DNA of 64,000 nt from Brachionus rotundiformis. Its lineage: Eukaryota > Rotifera > Eurotatoria > Ploima > Brachionidae. The notes beneath the pieces were generated by a model. The model had not been told where the DNA came from. It worked only from the letters and a program-made list of their open reading frames with translations, and ran no database searches. Shown here piece after piece: positions 10,805 through 22,001 of the stretch (the stretch's first letter is position 1; the number at the start of each line of letters is the position of its first letter). Both the position numbers and the translations under genes were made by a program. Location of the stretch: assembly GCA_016802295.1 (NCBI GenBank), contig JAESIW010000010.1:62001-126000 (forward strand). The letters are read 5' to 3'.

Positions 10805-13243
10805 TTAAAGTAATCTAGTCCATTTTTCGCTTATCAACCATAATCTCTTTGAGTCATCTTTATTTAAAGCGGCCTCTGAAGGCTCAATCAGCTTAAAGTC
10901 CCTAAATGGAGATAAATTATTGGTAAAAAAGTTTAAATTTATGTTTGGCAAGATGTACTTGATTAAGTTTCCAGACGATGTTTCTAATTGATCCGAAACA
11001 GCTGCGTAAATCACAGACTGTGCGCCCATTTCGGCTGTCTTCAAGAATGCCTTGAAAAAAAGACTTACTGGAGAATAGGGTGATCTATAGACTGAGGCAT
11101 TTCTCATCAAATCAGTATGAGAGTATCCCGGGTCAACACCATTCACCGTAACTCCCGAATCTTTGAGCTTTTCTGCCAATTCTCGCACAAAGAGTATGTT
11201 GGCAAGCTTGCTCTGGTTGTATGCCTCTTCTTCGTTGTAACTTTTTGCCGAGTTTAGGTCGTCGAAGTTTATTCTTCCTTTTACATAATCTTTGCATGTT
11301 AAAACAATAATTCTACTTGGTGAAGACGCGGCCAGTTTGGCAAGCAATAAATTGGTCAAGTAAAAATGTCCAAGATGGTTCACGCCTAGGTGTCTTTCGA
11401 ATCCTTCTTTAGTGTAGCTCTTCGGACACCACATAACACCAGCATTGTTGACCAAAATGTGTAAAAATTTCTCCTCTAAAATTATTTTCAAATTTAAAAT
11501 TAGAACTTGGAAAGTTTTTGGTTGATAGATTTTTTTGTTTGGTGAAATCAGTCCTCTGAGCAGAAAAGAATGTCAATGCACATCCAGGATTTAAAAATAA
11601 ACTTTTTTTAAGATTTTTATATTTTTTTCAAATTTTTTCTTTAATTAAATATTTTAACTATAAAATTTTTTTGCTTATTTAACCTTTCGTTTTGAGATAA
11701 ATTAGTCAATCTGATAATCGACTAAAAAATAATTAATTTATTCTTGTTTTTTATTCAATTAATTGTGGTCGATTACCAACACTACCAAAAATTCTAATAC
11801 AATTTTTTTGTTACTAAGTGGTTAAGAATTTTGCCAAAACCAGTCTTAAAATTTGAGAAGATATAAGTCAATTGTTAGTTGACTTTCTATAAAACCAAGT
11901 AATTAATTTTTTTGGAATATTTTATCTAAGTAAATGATTGATTTAAAACCATTAATACAAATAAGTTTACAAGTTGATAGAAACTTTGAGCAGAAAGGTC
12001 TGAAAGTCATGGTAAAGACCCATATGGGATGGTGTAAACAAATAAGTGCGTCATCGGCAAGAGCAAACAGAGTTTTTGGTCAAATTTAAATGGTTTGAAC
12101 AGCCATGATATCAGTATTATTAAGATTAGACTTGAGATAGTCCAGAGAAGGGCGACGCGAAGTATTAATGGATATGGCGATTTGAACTTTATGAAGAGAT
12201 TTAAGAGACAATTCTGTCAACAAGGAGGAGACGCGGTAATCTAATACAAATGTCCAAGATCATAAATGAACCTGATGAGATAAGTTGGTACAGAGAATCA
12301 TTGGAAAGTAAAAGTGCCAATAATACAAGAGGAAATCGAAACAGATTTAGAAGAGAACTTTTTTTACCAAAAGTGTTGTTAGTGATTGGAACCAATTAAC
12401 ATATGAAGTAATAGAATCAAATTCACTTTTTTTAAAATAAATTGGATAGAATTTTGAAAGACCAAAGTATTTCTTATAGTCTGGTAAATCCAAATTTGAC
12501 GACTAAGTCAGTCTTATTGAGAAGCGTTTATAGTTAACTTCTTAACAAACCAACTAATTAATATTTAGAATAGTCTACCTCTGTACATTATTAATTTAAA
12601 GCCAATAAAAAAATAAGAAAATAATTTAGACTCATGTCTTGGAAAACAGTCGAAATTAATGCCATGACTTTAAAGAACCTTTTATGTGTTCTACATGCCA
12701 CAGTGTCCAAAAATTGGCTACAATTAAAAATTGTTTATTCAGTAGTTTGAAAAGCTACTACACCATTGGTAATTTTATCAATTATTACTTAAAAATTAAA
12801 AACTAATTTGAAATAAAAAACAGTCTTAATTACAAGCTTGGATATTTATCCAGCATAGATGAGTTAAAAATTGGATTAGATAGTTGTCTACCTTTTTTAA
12901 TTTGGTCAGTAAAGTTTCTAATTGATTCCAAAGATCCAAGATCACATTCTCTGCACTCTACATTTTTATTAAAAGTCTCGTTTATTATGCTGGCCTTGGT
13001 TTTTTGACATTTTTGCATATCCTTGCAGGCGAGAATAACTCTAGCTCCTCGTTTGGCCAAATTTTTGGCGGTCTCTTGGCCAATACCGCGATTAGCCCCA
13101 GTGACTATAGCTGTCTTGCCATACAACTCCTCATTTCCGGCGTACTTTTCGCCACTCATGTAACTTCTGGTAACTGCCAGGCCGCCAAAAAGCGTGCCAC
13201 CCGCGCTCAAAATATAAAATATTTTCGTCAATCTGTCAGACAT
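10805..13243 (-). CDS. RDH13: RDH13/14-like short-chain dehydrogenase
   Basis: Two exons: 12892-13243 and 10805-11475, joining to 1023 nt, 340 aa; the 1416-bp intron is long for this window. An N-terminal hydrophobic segment (about residues 8-28) would anchor the protein. The cofactor loop is TGANRGIG (49-56), followed by the NNAG motif (127-130) and the active-site Y203-N-Q-S-K207. Spacing and neighbouring segments (GVNHLGHFYLTNLLL, LANILFVRELAEKL, VNGVDPGY) fit the retinol dehydrogenase 11-14 group, best RDH13. These NADP(H) enzymes reduce retinaldehyde and related carbonyls. Where relatives have the catalytic serine in a Ser-Ser pair before the 'GxIxFDDL' segment, this protein reads VLTCKDY, apparently Cys178. 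The intron holds a reverse transcriptase fossil. Confidence 0.9.
11980..12680 (+). pseudogene. Reverse transcriptase C-terminal fossil inside the RDH13-like intron
   Basis: Plus-strand pieces: IVQRRATRSINGYGDLNFMK (about 12130-12195), RGNRNRFRRELFLPK (about 12330-12375), VVSDWNQLTYEVIESNS (about 12376-12425), and NSLPLYIINLKP near 12572. These match the thumb/C-terminal part of CR1-like elements ('VQRRAT', 'NRVV.DWN.LP'). Many stops and frame changes show long decay. It lies antisense to its host gene within the intron. Confidence 0.65.
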
Positions 13244-13469
13244 TCTTATCCAAATAGGACCTAAATTTCCTTTTTGAAAAATGTAAACTTTACAGGTTGC
13301 CAGACCTATTTAAAAGTGACCAAAAAATTTATTTAAGCAAAAATTTTATTTTAAAAGTCCGCCAAGCAGCGGAATATAATTTTTTTTCTAGAAAATTATA
13401 AATCATAAAAAATAATGTTTTACATTAAATGAGCCCCAATATTTTCGCTTTCGGTAAATTTGCCACAAT

Positions 13470-14847
13470 TTACGTCATTACCACTATGAAAACAATAAAA
13501 AATATAATTAGTACAAAAAATATTTTTATCATTAGCCATCGATTTGATGTCACTGATTGAAAATATTTTAATAGTTCGCTATGTGCAGCACTAACATTCA
13601 GGTCCACATCTTCAATATTGGTGCCAATGCGCTGAATCGACTCGTCTTGCTCCTTGACTATATTGGCCAATTGCTGAAACATGGAGCCTAGTTCAATTAT
13701 TGTTTGCTCCACTGTCTGCATGGCATTGGCTCTTTCCCTCAAAAAAGTTTCCTCCTGGTTCATTATGAGCTTTTTCTGAAATTGCTGCTTTTGTATTTGA
13801 TCCAAGTCCAGCGTGGTATCTTGCCTATCTGATTTAGCCTTTTCTTCGTCCATTAACAACACTGACTTGCCCATGGTGCTTCCGGGAAGCTTTGGTGGAG
13901 CGAACAGATTGGGCGAGTTGAATGAATTCTTGGAAAAGTACTTTTCGCCGCGTTCGTTCTGCTGCTTCAGGTTCTCTGTGCGCACTTCGAGTACATGTTT
14001 GAAGTTGGAGGACACATTGACCAATTTGGACTGAAGCGAATAGACCACATTGGTCGAATGCTTATGCATGTTCTTTCCTTCATCATTTTGATTTATTCTC
14101 ATAAACTTTTAATTAATATTTTTACAATTAATTAATTCAGCTTAAACAAAGCTATTTTTAAGCTACTTGTTGAAGTTGGTTTATTTCACTGTTTAAATTA
14201 TTTAAATCCTCTTTGATAAGATAAGTTAATTCTTGTATCTCTTTTGGCTTGTCATCAAATAAAGACTGCTTTTTAGTTACTTTAAATTAATGTTAATTAA
14301 TTGTGGTAATTATCTTCTAAAATGGTTACATTCTGTCAATTTTTCTAGCTTGATGCAAGTGTTGGTCAGCTCTTTACCAATTTTTCTGTAAACAAAGCAT
14401 AAGTTTATAAAAAAAAATTATTCTTGACGAGATACTTGGCCATGAGCATGAATTGGTGCCTCAGGTTAATTGTGTCCCGGTCACTCATTTTTTTTGAGAC
14501 GGTCGATGCTGGCCTATTGTTGGTCATGCGACTTTGGAAAGAGCGGATGGTGTTGTGGAACTCGCCAGTTCTATCTCGGCACGAGGAAAGAGCTACAATG
14601 GGCATGGCTGCAAAAATAATGTTAGGTACAGACTGCAAGGTTCCAAGGGCCTACTTGATTCGGTGTTTGGACTAAAAAATGAGCCAGATGAGATTAGACC
14701 GGAAGATTCGTACACACTTGCAGAATCGGAAGAGAGCTTATCTTGCTTAGGAAAAGGGTAGTTTAAAGAGCATTTTTCCAAGTTAATCAGTTAATTACTC
14801 GAAATATCAGAGATAGATGTGGTGTTTACCAATGGACGACGACGCAT
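13470..14847 (-). CDS. STX5: Syntaxin-5 (Qa-SNARE of the ER-Golgi)
   Basis: Six exons: 14830-14847, 14655-14745, 14436-14607, 14330-14385, 14167-14279, 13470-14105, joining to 1086 nt, 361 aa (human long form about 355). Markers: SSCRDRTGEF near the N-terminus, KIGKELTNTCIKLEKLTE, KKQSLFDDKPKEIQELTYLI, NVVYSLQSKLV, LEVRTENLKQQNERGEKYF, then the SNARE helix (TIIELGSMFQQLANIVKEQD...ESIQRI with the zero-layer Gln) and YFQSVTSNRWLMIKIF plus a tail anchor of about 18 residues. It drives fusion of ER-derived carriers with the cis-Golgi. The proposed first exon codes MRRRPL, giving an Arg cluster like the ER-retrieval motif of the vertebrate long isoform. That first exon is the least certain part. 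An internal start at the ATG after 14607 would give a short form. Confidence 0.93.
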
Positions 14848-16485
14848 TCGATTTATTTGATGGACTAATTACACCTGTTTATTCAAAATTACTTCTTTAA
14901 AATTTTTTAAAAAAATATTTTTTTAGAGTTTATTATAATTATGAAATATTTATTATAATATAGTTAGTTTTAAATGACACGTAGTTAAGTTAAATTTTGT
15001 TAAAATGAAAAAAATATTTGTTGTGTTATGATTGAATTATGATAAAAAAGCTATGCTAAATTTAAACTTAACTTTGCCAGATTTTTGGGTAATAAAAAGA
15101 AATAGAAAATTTTTATTATAAATTTTTATCTTAACTAAGTGAAAGTTTTCTTGATTGACAATAGATATGGGTTTGAATATAGTCCAGCTTTTTAATTCTG
15201 GCCAATGACAGCCTTTTTATATATACTTTACAATTTGAAGAAGAAATTAAGTCTGGCCCATTAAAATCGGTTACACAATTTTTTAAAATGATACCACAAT
15301 TATTAAATAAATGTACACAATTTTTAAAATAATCCATAAAAATAAAGATTAACACTTAATTAAATAAGAAAACACTTATTATATAAAATCGACACTTATT
15401 TGATTAATAAGACCACTAATTAATTAAAAAACTCATTCTTTTTAATTTTTAACCCTATTTACAAATGTTGAAATTACTCAATATAAAAAGTGGAAGTTAA
15501 ACTGGAAAATTTAAAAAAATTTAAAATGTCCAGTGCAAGTATTTTAGAAAATAATTTTAATGACACAGTCGAAGATGCTGAATCTCTAATGAAATTTTTT
15601 TTGAAATATAAAAAAAAAGGTTTTTCTTAATTTAAATGGACAATTTTTATTTATTTTTAATAAAATTGTGGTATGTAACTTAAAAATAGTGGTGTAAAAA
15701 ATTGTGGTATCAAAAAAAAATTTGCGATTAAGTTTTTCTTCAAAAAAATGCTTTAAAATGACAGTTAAAAATAAAATATTTACAAAAATGAATATTTGAT
15801 AAACATGAAAAACCTAAGTAACAAAAGCGAATTTAAGGGCTGTGAAGTTCCTTTCAATTTGGTCGTTTCGATTCAGAAAAACTTGAATAACTTTTTTACC
15901 TTAAGGATTAATTTACTTCTTTAAAATCCTTAATTTTAAGCATATTTGCTTAATGTAGAAAAATAAGTCTACAAATAACTCTGCAATTTTCTGCATTTTG
16001 CATACCATCAAAAACATCATAATAAAATCTACAATTACTCTGTAGAGTTTGTACAGAAATATATTTTCAGATCAAGCAAATTTGCTTAAAGATTAAGCAT
16101 TTTAAGATTAAATTGAAAGAAACTTCAGTCACGCGAATCAATATTTTAATCCAACAAATGATAAAGAAAATGTGACAAAAATATTAAGTAAGTAGCTCTT
16201 CCAACTTCTGTTTGACACGGTGTTAAATACAACTTGGTTTCGCATGAGATCATGGTCATTCATGCTGACTGAATTTGGTCTTCTGATGGGTGATGCATTA
16301 GTACATGGACAAAAATTAAAAGCGAATATCTCAAAAAATAAAAATGATATTAAGTTCTGTTTTTTATTATATTATTAAGAATTGACAAAAATAAAAAATG
16401 ATATATAATTTAATGTTAATGATATTTAATTTACATATATGATATAATTTTTTTTACTCTGATATAAAAAATAAACAAATAAAAA
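14848..16485. other. 1.6 kb intergenic AT-rich DNA
   Basis: No supported gene. A 74-codon minus-strand frame at 15131-15355 and a plus-strand open patch near 16220-16380 show no recognisable family. Confidence 0.45.
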
Positions 16486-16502
16486 AAAAATTAAATAATC
16501 AA

Positions 16503-16905
16503 TTAATCAAATAAAATTATTTTTTTTTTGGCACTTTTGTTCATGTTAATTGATTGATCTTCGACTCTTTTTTTCGGCGGTCGACCTCTACCGCGTTTAG
16601 TTGGTAAATTACAGTTGTTTTCTTGTAAAAAAGGTTCAACCGGTTGCAACAACGAGATCCTCAATATCAACATTAATAACCATATTATTTCTTCATTACT
16701 AGAATTACTGTCGTATTCAATAACTAATGAATCATCATCATCATATTCAAATAAGTTGTCAATAGTCTCAATTTCTTGCATATTTAGCCCTTTGTTGGTC
16801 TTCGCCGGTCTCCCTTTTTTTCGATTTTGACCTAAAGGAATATCTTTAGCATTTGGATGCCAAGCAAGACCTTTATCACTACAGGAAATAGCTAGAATTT
16901 ATTAT
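16503..16905 (-). pseudogene. MULE-like transposase C-terminus (SWIM-tail / AT-hook), fragment
   Basis: The minus strand from 16905 reads SCSDKGLAWHPNAKDIPLGQ then NRKKGRPAKTNKGLNMQE, an acidic stretch (DNLFEYDDDDSLVIEYDS) and finally TKRGRGRPPKKRVED. The pattern 'AK.IP.GQ.RK.GRP.K..KGL..Q' is typical of the region after the SWIM zinc finger in animal MULE-type transposases. The SWIM cysteines themselves and the DDE core are not visible. The frame is open for about 130 codons, so the fragment may be recent or still part of a gene, but I found no convincing upstream exons. Confidence 0.45.
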
Positions 16906-17025
16906 TATTTTTATTTTTATACACTAAAAAATAATTTAGATATCAGCATAATTATTTTTTCCATCTTATACTCATCTTTTTATTCTATCATTTGTATAAA
17001 ATTTTGTATCTATTTTTATTTTTAT

Positions 17026-17436
17026 TTATGTAGCAGAAGAATGTATTTTTGTATCATTATAAAATACAACTGATTTTTTAATTGAATTATGATTTTTAAA
17101 TAATGAAAAAACTACATCGTGGCCGATTTTTCTGAGCTTTGCTTTGACCCCCGTCAAAACGGATTTCATAGAATTTAAGTCGAATTCCTTCAACTTAAAA
17201 TTTAATACGGTTAATCAACTGATGTTTAGTTGATCTTGGTGATACTCATGTTTATACATGAGAACGCGTTTATTCAAGCATTCGTCAATTTAAATGCTTG
17301 AATCGATAGCAATCGACTTTGATAGTCGAAAGAGAGGCTTTGTAAAGTGCGCCACAAGATCGGATTTTGTCATTTGTGAAATGATATTTTTGACTGCTTT
17401 TCGAAAAGCATATTGTTCAGACACAGAGAGTCGCAT
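17026..17436 (-). pseudogene. Coding-like stretch with internal stops, unrecognised
   Basis: From an ATG at 17436 the minus strand reads MRLSVSEQYAFRKAVKNIIS...SDLVAHFTKPLFRLSK, hits a stop, resumes in frame, hits a second stop, then continues LNSMKSVLTGVKAKLRKIGH...DVVFSLFKNH. Codon composition differs from the surrounding AT-rich DNA. I cannot assign a family. It may be the 5' part of the same decayed element as 16503-16905. Confidence 0.35.
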
Positions 17437-17901
17437 TTTAAAAATTTTTGTTTGAAATATTATAGCTAATGTTTATTAGTTTATAATTGTATTTATAGAA
17501 GATCACCTAACCATTTGCATGATCGGGCAAGTTAACTTAACTTTGGTCTATTCACTTATGCATCACCTATTAATTATTTAAAGAACTAAAATATAAATAT
17601 TTTCTTTAGTTTGTTAACCCTTAGTCCTTTTTTGAAGAATGTTAGTTTTAAATTTTAATACACTCGGACTTTTTCTTTGCAATATATAACAAAAAGAAAA
17701 TGAACTTTTAATATTTTTGAAGAAATTAAAAAATAAAAAATTTAAACATCAAACCTTTGAAAAAAATTAGAATTTCATTTTATTTGAAATTATAATGATC
17801 ACCAAAAGATAGGCTCAGGATTAAGAGAAAATAAAATAACTAATAATCTATAAAAAAAATGATTATTAAAATCGGAATTATTTTTTGCTTGTCGTAATAA
17901 T
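17437..17901. other. Intergenic DNA left of the piggyBac derivative
   Basis: AT-rich, no gene seen. Confidence 0.4.
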
Positions 17902-18909
17902 TTAACACTAGAAGACCCGATTTTTTTTATACCGTTAAGTCCCAAAATGGGTTTAAAAAACTCATTTTCTAATTTAACTCTAACTAAGGTCAAAATAAAG
18001 TTTTTTTTTCAAAATAAAATTTATTTAATGTTATTTATGCTAATTAATAGTAGCTTCATTATGGAGAAAAAAAAATGTATCTCCTTTATAGGGATACCAG
18101 GACAAAAAACACCTCTTGACAACAAAAGACCAATAAAAGCAAGAATTTCTTCTTTTTTAAATGACAATTGAGGGTCAACAGACTCAGCAAAAGCATTTGT
18201 ACAGTCTAGTACCATTTTTACCATGCAAAAATCAAAAATGATCAAAAAATGCCGATAAAGCAGTGCTATCTATTCTTGAAGCTGCAAAACTTGTAATACC
18301 ACTTTTTTCATTAAAAACTATTCTTTTACGAATACATGTTTCATCACCGTCATCTAACTTAGTCCAATGAACACCAGCTTTTGAAGTTTTGTCTAAATTT
18401 CTAGATTGCCCAGATGGTGGTTGTTGGTCACTGCTGCATTCAATTGGTTCATCGAATTCAGACTCACATTCATTGTCTGATGAATAATCAGAAAAAAGAT
18501 ATTCATCTTCAGAGTGTAAATCTTCAAAGTGAAAATCAACGTCAGACTCGTCTGAGCTACCTGATTCGGCATCGTTGGCATTGACAAGTAAGTTTAATGC
18601 ACGTAGGGCTGAAGTTCTCATTGGCATTTTTATAATTTTTAATTGTTTGATAAAGTCAATAGTAAAATTATAATTTTTTTAGTGTCAAAAAGTTGAAAAA
18701 TTTAACTGGGTTTAAAAAACCCCCTCCGGGACTTTAAGTATAATTTTATTTTTTGACACCAAAAAATTATAATTTATAAATTCTAACTATTAAATTACAT
18801 ATACAATTCAATTTCAAATTGAAGAGGAAAAAAAAATTTTTTTCTGATTTTTATTCGATTTTTTGCAAAAAAAAAGAGCTTAAAAAACCCGCGGGTCTTC
18901 TAGTGTTAA
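17902..18909 (-). mobile_element. piggyBac deletion derivative with intact ends
   Basis: The element is bounded by TTAA on both sides (17902-17905 and 18906-18909), the target duplicated by piggyBac. Its terminal inverted repeat is CACTAGAAGACCCG at 17906-17919 and its exact reverse complement at 18892-18905. Subterminal inverted segments also pair: CCGTTAAGTCCC...GGGTTTAAAAAACTC on the left with the GGGTTTAAAAAAC...GGGACTTTAAG region at 18710-18745. The body is 1000 bp. It keeps only the N-terminal third of a transposase gene, so it is internally deleted and cannot encode its own transposase, but its ends look mobile. Confidence 0.88.
18021..18627 (-). pseudogene. Truncated piggyBac transposase N-terminus
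   Basis: From the ATG at 18627 the frame runs 131 codons: an acidic Ser/Asp/Glu-rich region (SGSSDESDVDF, DYSSDNECESEF), then HWTKLDDGDETCIRKRIVF and SGITSFAASRIDSTALSAFF. After a frameshift near 18240, CTNAFAESVDPQLSFKKEEI and LAFIGLLLSRGVF follow. Acidic N-terminus, 'SGIT' segment and 'EI.AFIGLL...G' helix are the usual opening of piggyBac transposases. The DDD catalytic domain and Cys-rich tail are missing because of the internal deletion. Confidence 0.8.
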
Positions 18910-20166
18910 TTGAAAATGGTTTTTATTTCTTATAAAGTAAAAAACCTTCAAATTTGAAAGTAAAAAGTGAGGTAAATAAATTATTTTTATGCTAGGTATC
19001 AAAGCTAAAAACAATCAACTCTAATATTAAAGTTTTCCATTTAATGAAATAGAATGCATTATTGGTTGATAAAGTGCAAGTTTTTAAAGCAATTTTAACA
19101 ATTTTAAACCTGAGATAAAACAACACTAGATAAATTTTCTAATTTGTATCAATAAAAAAATTAAATAAAAAAATAAAATATTGATAAAAAAAATCTGAAT
19201 GGTCTCCAATTTAAAATGTTAATATTCATTAATTTTAAATAAAATGGTCAAAAAGACTAATAAATTCAATAAGATATTTATAAAATTTATTGATCAATTT
19301 TTAACAAATAATAATTTTTAATTAACAATAAAAATCTTAGATTTAATTAAATAAAACAAATTAATAAAATAATTTTAAAATTATCTTTATTTTTAAGTAA
19401 TCTTAGAAAATAAAACATTATTTTAAACTAAATTACTAATTGATTTGAAAACAAAATATAATTTATTTGGTAAAATTGAATCTGGCCATAATTTATTTTA
19501 TTTATGGTCACTAGGAGAATGGATAAGATTTATTTCATGTTTATGATTGGGACTTTTGATTCTAAATTCACAAAAAAAATTTTAATTAGCTTTTAAAATT
19601 TTTAAAAAAAGACTTTGATTGAATCAAATTCAAAAGTTCTGCATTAATCAAATGAAAGAAATCTTTGGGTGATAAAGTAAAAATTTTTGGATCAGATTTT
19701 TAGTCACGTTTTGGAAACATTCTGTTTAACAAAGAATTTTTTTACCAAAACCACACCTGTAAATAATTAAATTATCTATAAACACAAAATTTTCTTTATA
19801 GAAACTAAAAATTCGGCGTGCTTTTGAATTAAAAATTAAAAAAAGCCAGAAATAAGCTTTAAAATTTTTTTATAAACTAAATTTTAAACTTGAAAAAATA
19901 CTATATTCATCTAATAATTTGATTTTTATTGCTACAGTCAAAAAATTAAATAATGAGAAAAATTTCTAAAATCGTTTATTTAAAAAAACAAGCTGAAATA
20001 AACTTGATGAACTTAATCATTTATGGTTGTTTAAAATTCTAAAAATGAATTGTTTACAGAGAAGGAGAAAGCATTTTTAGATGGCTTTGCATCAAATACG
20101 AAATAATTGTGAACCATTCATGGTATAAAATTTAAAATGTTGATTGATTTACATTAAGCTTTTGCG
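18910..20166. other. 1.25 kb intergenic AT-rich DNA
   Basis: No gene seen on either strand. The right edge holds the promoter of the secreted-protein gene at 20239. Confidence 0.5.
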
Positions 20167-20174
20167 TATAAAAG
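20167..20174 (+). promoter_or_regulatory. TATA box of the secreted-protein gene
   Basis: TATAAAAG lies 72 bp before the ATG at 20239 in otherwise AT-rich but GC-flanked context (GCG before, GAGGG after), giving a predicted transcription start near 20195-20200. Confidence 0.65.
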
Positions 20175-20238
20175 AGGGTCTAAAAATCAAAAAAACTAAT
20201 CACTTGAAAAAGTAATTAAGAATTTAAAAAAAGAGATT

Positions 20239-22001
20239 ATGCTAAAAGCGTTGCTTGTAGTTTTTAGCTTAGGATTTTGTTTGGCCAAAGTGCCACTCAG
20301 AGATCCAGAGCACTGGTTTGTTGGTCATTCGATTGACTTGCTCAATGAGTACATGGGTGGATTCAACTTTGGAGCTGACCAGCTGCAAAAAGATGACTAC
20401 TTGACAGAATTGGCTCAGGCAGTGGCCGATCTCGATGGTAATCCACACAGTTTCATCAACTCGTATGCCAAGCCAGACGATTTGAATGTCTTGGTATTCG
20501 AGATTAAGCTCAATGGCAGCACCAATTACCATGACATTTTAGTTGACAATTTTGACTGTAATTTAAATTTAAATTAAACCAAAATAGACAATTATCTAAT
20601 AAAAAGCTAATTTGTCTTTTAGCTGTGATGAATGGAATGCCTGGCTACCTGAACTTCAGATACAAAAACAACACGCTGAATGTTGAGCTTAAAGAGCTGA
20701 AGAAATTGATGGACATCACTAGATGTGACACAATGACTGTTCCATTGAAGTGTGACGAAGATGCAGTGAAAAATTTGTGGAGAACTGGCACCGGAGTGTT
20801 CAAATTCCAAAATGACAACTACGACTACAAGGTCAAGTTTAACAACATGCTAAAAGTGTTCGAGTCAATGGCTGATCCAAGAGAGGACAGATACTCGTTG
20901 GACATTTTCAAAGACACTGTCTATTCAAACACATTCAAGAACGAAAACTACGAGATGACTTTTGATGTGCCAGATTTGTTTGGCAAAGGCTTTTGGAGCA
21001 CTGAAGAGACTGGTGTTTGGGGCATTGGTGATCAAATAGTGACCATTTTGACCCATGGTGGCTACATTAGAGCCACGTCTGAAGTTCAACATCAATTCTT
21101 GAAAGCCAATCTATGGGTAAATGAACCATTTGTTAGGCCAAATAAGCCAACCAAAAGACTAAATGACCAAGAGTTAAGAGACGAATTCGAAAGTCACTTT
21201 AGAACAATGTACGAAATGTTCGACAGGGAAGAAGTGTTCAAGAGCTTCAACAAATATGGCGAAGCCTATTCACTAGATTCAAATGGTCACATAAACATTG
21301 TCCTTGCTCTTAGCTTTCCATCAAGAGATGATATGCGCGTTTTGCCAAGAGAAAGAAGACTAAGTCTTTTCAACAGACTCAAACAATGGCCCTGGTTCGC
21401 GCCACCACAACAATCATATGTAACCAATCCATTGGGCAAGAGCTCTTTGGTTGATATTTGGCAAAGAGCCATGGACTTGTCAATTGTTCCAATTAACCAA
21501 GACAGAAAAGCTGACGGTCTACCAGTATTGAACAGAAACACAATTTTGAACACAGTTGCTCAAGAAGCTGCTGACAAAATGGCCAGTAGCGGAAAATTCA
21601 CTTCACCAGACTTTACCGGTGCCAGTAATGCCAAAGTTTTAGTTGTTGCCATTAGACTTGATTCAACAACCAGAATCAACGAATACTCGTTCATCATTAA
21701 CGAAAGTAATTAACATACAAATCATTTATAAGCATTCATTTTAATTAAATTTTGTTTCTCAATTTAATTAGACGACTTTGGACAAGTGACATGCTTTGAC
21801 AACTTTTCCAATTTGCAGCACAGAATAGCCAGACTCATTGACAACGAGCGATACATTTGCAGCAAGAACAGCAGAAATAAAGTTGCCTTTGAAACATGGA
21901 AGAAATACGATTCATTTGGCACCGGACACGCAATCACTCCAAATGGTGATGCTTTCATGACCATTGCGTTGAGTGATACAGCTTCAAAGATTGAACTCTA
22001 A
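20239..22001 (+). CDS. Secreted 543-aa protein, unrecognised; possible divergent CAP-like C-terminus
   Basis: Three exons: 20239-20557, 20623-21705, 21772-22001, joining to 1632 nt, 543 aa. The N-terminus MLKALLVVFSLGFCLAK is a clear signal peptide. The rest has no transmembrane segment and little low complexity; codon use is much less AT-rich than the surroundings, suggesting strong expression, in line with the good TATA box. Near the C-terminus, LNTVAQEAADKMASSGKFTS and later FGTGHAITPNGDAFM are loosely like the 'AQ..A..MA..G...H' helix and 'G.G.A..P.G..Y' strand of CAP/SCP proteins. This similarity is weak and the CAP histidines are not evident. I do not recognise the N-terminal 400 residues. 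Confidence 0.85.

Noticed and set aside
13813..14034. 73-codon plus-strand frame
   Set aside because: Antisense shadow of the syntaxin-5 last exon, which has strong family matches.
15131..15355. 74-codon minus-strand frame
   Set aside because: No family feature and no exon structure; likely chance in AT-rich DNA.
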